Shown piece after piece: positions 58,189-61,295 of a DNA stretch of 61,295 nucleotides. Position 1 is the stretch's first letter; each line of letters starts with the position of its first letter. Position numbers and translations under genes: made by a program. The notes below the pieces were generated by a model that was not told the origin of the DNA, did no database searches, and saw only the letters and a list, made by a program, of their open reading frames with translations. The DNA is from Phoronis australis (taxonomy: Eukaryota > Phoronida > Phoronidae): positions 925,812 to 987,106 of the forward strand of contig NMRA01000067.1 in assembly GCA_002633005.1 (NCBI GenBank), read 5' to 3'.

Positions 58189-58511
58189 CCCGCTTGCACG
58201 AAACAGTCTTTCTTTAATATCAGCTTATGCCGTTTTGTAATAATATAACTGAAAACTATGCCCTTAATTCAGTCATAATATTTAGGGTCTAAAATTAAGG
58301 GTATTGCATGAAAAGATCCCGCCTACGTATTAGTTACTTTCAATATTATTGAGAATTTAATTTAAAGTTGATTCTCAATCTGTATCAAAGCTAAAAATTG
58401 ACTTAGTAATGAGACTCAAACAGCATAAGGAAGGATAATCGGTGTTTTCACCTGACAAATATGCAGTAGATTTAGTTGAGTTCTTATTTAAGACCGTTTC
58501 GTGCAACCCGC
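58189..58511. mobile_element. 313-bp MITE with 5-bp TSD CCCGC
   Basis: The element spans 58194-58506. Left end TTGCACGAAACAGTCTTTCT; right end reverse complement TTGCACGAAACGGTCTTAAA (one mismatch in the first 17). CCCGC flanks both sides (58189-58193 and 58507-58511). The interior is AT-rich and non-coding. Superfamily unassigned: 5-bp GC-rich duplications are known for Transib, but these termini do not begin CACWRTG. Confidence 0.86.
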
Positions 58512-58599
58512 GGGGCCCTGGACCCCCGCATCTGTTGGGAGGGGGTGAAAACCAGCCACGGATGTAATTCCTGCCAGCAGTCCACTAAACCTGCTTTGC

Positions 58600-58760
58600 A
58601 TGTCCTCAAAAAAACAACCAATTTGATAAATTTCATGCAAATCCACCAAGAAACTCCAAAGATATAGAGGTAAAAAAATAAAATTGCTAACAAGGGGTAC
58701 TAGTGGTAGTAAATTTTTTTTTGAAACTCATGGCCGGCTGTAGTCAGATTCATAAGAACA
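58600..58760. repeat. Isolated unit of the ~140-bp repeat family
   Basis: AAATTTCATGCAAATCCACC, then AAAGATATAGAGG, AAAATTGCTAAC and TGTAGTCAGATTCAT follow in the same order as in the 12-15.6 kb array. Confidence 0.6.
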
Positions 58761-59379
58761 CAGCTGTCAAATCTAATTATGACCCTGCAAGGGGATTATC
58801 AGATACAACGGCTGCCGGACACTAGACAGGGACGACATGTAAATATGTAGAACCATAAAAATGAAACAGGAGAGAGTTGGCTATTTGGGCAACCTTGGCG
58901 CAAAGCTATATACTAAATATATAGCGTTACGCCGATATAGGTAAAAATCTGACCAGATAAAATCTGACATAAAATCAATGTCATTAAAAACTAAAATCTT
59001 CTTGAGTAAATTGAATTATTTAACGGTGTTGGAAAAATTGGCGTTCTACCGTTATTATGCTGCTAAAGTTGTGGAGCGATCTTTCGCATCAGCTTTCGGT
59101 GCTATGAAATATTAATTGCGTCACCTATTGACCAGTTTCTTTTTTCGCTGATTCTTCAATCAACTGCTCTTCTTTCACGAGGTTGCATAGATGTCACAAC
59201 AAATTATCGGAACTGGTTTCATTTAATTACAAGTTTTTCGTATTTTAATACCAGCAAACCGAATTTCAGAATTAATTTTGCTGCTGCGAAGCTGTCATCT
59301 CCCGAAAGATGTCGCAAATCGGGTGCAAGCGCGTGACACGAGCATACTGTTTTCAGAACGACAAAATACTTTTCATTGC
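58761..59379. other. Intergenic spacer
   Basis: A short inverted repeat (TATACTAAATATATAG) lies near 58905. Nothing else recognised. Confidence 0.5.
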
Positions 59380-59483
59380 TACAAAAGGCGAAGAATTACG
59401 CAAGAAAATGTTTATTAGATTGTTTTTCACTTAAACGGCTGTAATGGGCAAAGTGATTGTCAGTTAATTCCCAGATTTTGCAT
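59380..59483 (+). repeat. Fragment of the inverted-repeat arm family
   Basis: GCTACAAAAGGCGAAGAATT, TTATTAGATTGTTTTTCACT, TAAACGGCTG and CCCAGATTTTG match 29.52-29.61 kb and, in part, 44.71-44.80 kb. The fragment is cut by the hAT MITE that follows. Confidence 0.8.
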
Positions 59484-59986
59484 CAGGCCTTCATGCAGCA
59501 TACGTCCTGGGGGCATCCATTTGGACGCCCTAGCACTAATCTGAGCTCCCTGGCAAGGAGGCCCAATGTATCATTTGGACGCCCATTGTCAATAGGAACC
59601 TTTCAAGTTTGGACTCACACATTGTAATGAATACTAGGAAGCCTCTGAAGGCTCACAGTGGGGGCTCTTTTTTCAAAGCAGGAAGAAATATACAATGCAT
59701 ATACAAAGTATATGCATTGTTGCTATTTTGACACTTGATTGACAACAGCATTGTAAAAGTCTTGGTCTACAGTTTTTTTAGTAAAAATGCTCACCATAGA
59801 AGGCTGTTTTATAAACTTAGACGTAAAAACCTTGATCTACGCATTTTTTGTAAAAAAAATCTGTGTGTTTGGGGGTATTGATGGGGGTGGGGGGTTACGC
59901 GTCGGAATCATGGACGCCCTGGAATATTGGGAACTCCATTTTGGACACCCTATTTTCAAAATCCTGGATAAAGGCCTGTTTTGCAT
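59476..59986 (+). mobile_element. hAT-type MITE copy 3 (495 bp) with exact 8-bp TSD
   Basis: The element spans 59484-59978. It begins CAGGCCTTCATGCAGCATAC and ends GGATAAAGGCCTG. TTTTGCAT flanks both sides (59476-59483 and 59979-59986). The equivalent site in the left arm, TTTTGTGT at 29608-29615, is unoccupied. Intact termini and duplication suggest a later insertion than copy 2. The frames running through it are incidental. Confidence 0.94.
59692..59720. repeat. 13-bp stem hairpin inside hAT MITE copy 3
   Basis: ACAATGCATATAC, loop AAA, then the exact reverse complement. Two base pairs differ from the copy-1 hairpin, yet pairing is complete in both. Confidence 0.9.
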
Positions 59987-60670
59987 GCACCCCGTCTGGT
60001 CTTTCACATGACGACATTCTCTCGTTCAGTGACTTTACCAGACGTAGAGGGTTGTGAGCATGTAATAACATCTAGCTCCTTTGTTAACTGCCAAGAACAG
60101 TCTTTTATCTGTTATGACAACAAGCAGGCCAATTACCTACCATGCTTATAACAGACCAGGTGTCAACACAGTCAAACCCAGAGCGAATTGGTACGTTTGG
60201 AAAGAATAGATTGTCGTAACTTCAGTAGTAGTTAGGCAATTTTGGCGATTCAAAAACGAAAAATGACCAGCATTTGACAAGGAATTCAGAGATGCTATAT
60301 TGGTCTATGTTCAAATATGTTATAACAGAACTTTTATTTTTAACAGCACAGCCCAGTCAGGCTAGATATGATCTTATTGGAGATTAGAGCAATTATCGAA
60401 CAAGAGACCTGGCCCTCCAACCATAAATGCCAGAATAGAGCTAATCAGCCGTGTAAGATATTGGCTACAGGGGTAAACTTCCCAACTTGTTGTTGGGCTA
60501 TAGAATCGAACAAGTAATGTGATGAGCTACATGTTGATACAAGTTTCACTGTGAGGTGACAAGCAGAACTGCCCTGGCTGTGTGCAGTTTCGAGGTCTGT
60601 TGGCATTGAACACAGACAGTGGTTCCTAGCTGTATTTTGAAGACAGTCAGTCTTCATACAGCTAGCTGGC
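59987..60670 (+). repeat. Dispersed repeat R, copy 2 (no Harbinger insertion)
   Basis: Aligns to the reverse complement of 27.60-28.56 kb from about 60000 to 60520. The Harbinger site is empty at 60446-60448 (AATCAG, then CCGTGTAAG). From about 60540 to 60650 it also matches 29.68-29.78 kb loosely (CTACATGTTG, GGCTGTGTGCA-TTTC, CAGTGGT). Confidence 0.8.
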
Positions 60671-61120
60671 TGGCTGTTAGGGCTGATTTAGGGGCTCCTG
60701 CACTCTCTAGCTGCCCAAGAAATCAAAGCAAGGCTGTGTCACACAATTCAAACAAGAGCAACGTGGAGCGTTGAAATGCGCCCACAATTGCACCGCATAC
60801 GGTATCCTTCTAGGTTTGTTTGTTGGTACCATAAAGTGGCCAGTAGAGGGCATACTTTGCAAAATGGAAAGGCATGGTCATTGTCTCCTCAATAGGCTAC
60901 GGGCAAAATGTGAGAAATCTTCATGATACAAGCACATCCTATACACCAGTTGCTTAAAGCACCACAGAAACATAGAATTAAAAACAAATTTACCAACATA
61001 CGAGATTAGCACAGCATTAGAATGCCAGAAACAAATTTCTACTAGGAACTTTTCCTTCACAGTCATGAAGTAACACAAAGTATACACCTGAAGACCTATG
61101 AAAATACAGAGGTCAATGTA
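60671..61120. other. Intergenic spacer with a short dispersed repeat
   Basis: 60.74-60.83 kb matches 56.94-57.00 kb (AACAAGAGCAAC-G-AGCGTT). CCAGTAGAGGGC at 60840-60851 fits the CTCF core consensus exactly. Confidence 0.45.
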
Positions 61121-61170
61121 AAATACTAAAATTGCCACTAGAGGCAAATACTAAAATTGCCACTAGAGGC
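61121..61170. repeat. Perfect tandem duplication of 25 bp
   Basis: Two identical copies, 61121-61145 and 61146-61170, each ending in ATTGCCACTAGAGGC. They sit at the start of another ~140-bp repeat unit that runs to the window end (AATCAGAATCATCC, AAATTTAGTAAAGATCC, TTTGGGAGATACAGCC). Confidence 0.92.
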
Positions 61171-61295
61171 ATACCGGTAATCAGAATCATCCTAAAGTCG
61201 TCATCGTCCGTTGTCAACATCACATAAATACACTTGCTAAATTTAGTAAAGATCCTGCAAACGGTTTGGGAGATACAGCCATGGGCGCAAAAAAA

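Overview
This is eukaryotic (metazoan) intergenic DNA. It is AT-rich and carries many decayed transposons. It also has an RNase H-bearing non-LTR retrotransposon, a THAP zinc-finger relic, and Harbinger-, piggyBac-, hAT- and mariner-type elements. There are no bacterial-style operons. No complete host gene can be supported. The mix of elements, and repeat ends that begin with a TACCGTATT-like sequence next to GCGCTTATT-like sequence, suggests a marine invertebrate; the species cannot be told from the sequence.

Layout. 0-12 kb: a decayed LINE C-terminus on the minus strand (0.67-1.2 kb), a GC-rich foldback MITE (5.96-6.46), a TA-flanked mariner-like element (7.31-8.05), a hAT MITE with an exact 8-bp target duplication (10.64-11.13) and a second small MITE (11.21-11.41). 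12-22 kb: a degenerate array of ~140-bp units (12.0-15.6), a 71-bp minisatellite (17.33-17.75) and a MITE (21.5). 23.5-26.4 kb: a 2-kb element with TACCGTATT-type termini, a 400-bp MITE nested inside it (5-bp duplication), and a second hAT MITE. 27.6-31 kb: a dispersed repeat split by a Harbinger element, then one arm of a large inverted repeat and a 254-bp MITE built of 21-bp units.

31.3-36 kb: a LINE with an uninterrupted endonuclease-reverse transcriptase-RNase H frame, the only long intact coding sequence. 36.6-37 kb: a frameshifted THAP domain. 39-42.2 kb: a small tandem array and a 1.84-kb foldback element whose ends are arrays of 31-bp palindromic units. 43.7-45.9 kb: the opposite arm of the inverted repeat and two more copies of the 21-bp-unit MITE. 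46.0-46.4 kb: a cluster of TTCATGAA palindromes.

48.5-51.3 kb: a piggyBac relic between two TTAA sites, then a 1.05-kb element with perfect 21-bp inverted termini. 53.9-57.6 kb: a 224-codon unassigned frame and some weak exon-like pieces, the only places where host coding sequence might sit. 58.2-60.7 kb: a 313-bp MITE with a 5-bp duplication, a third hAT MITE nested in a copy of the arm repeat, and an unoccupied copy of the repeat that Harbinger split at 27.7 kb.

The elements are related mainly by nesting: target duplications and empty sites inside the window give a relative order of insertion. Several non-autonomous families share a design in which short palindromic or helically phased units are capped by inverted termini.
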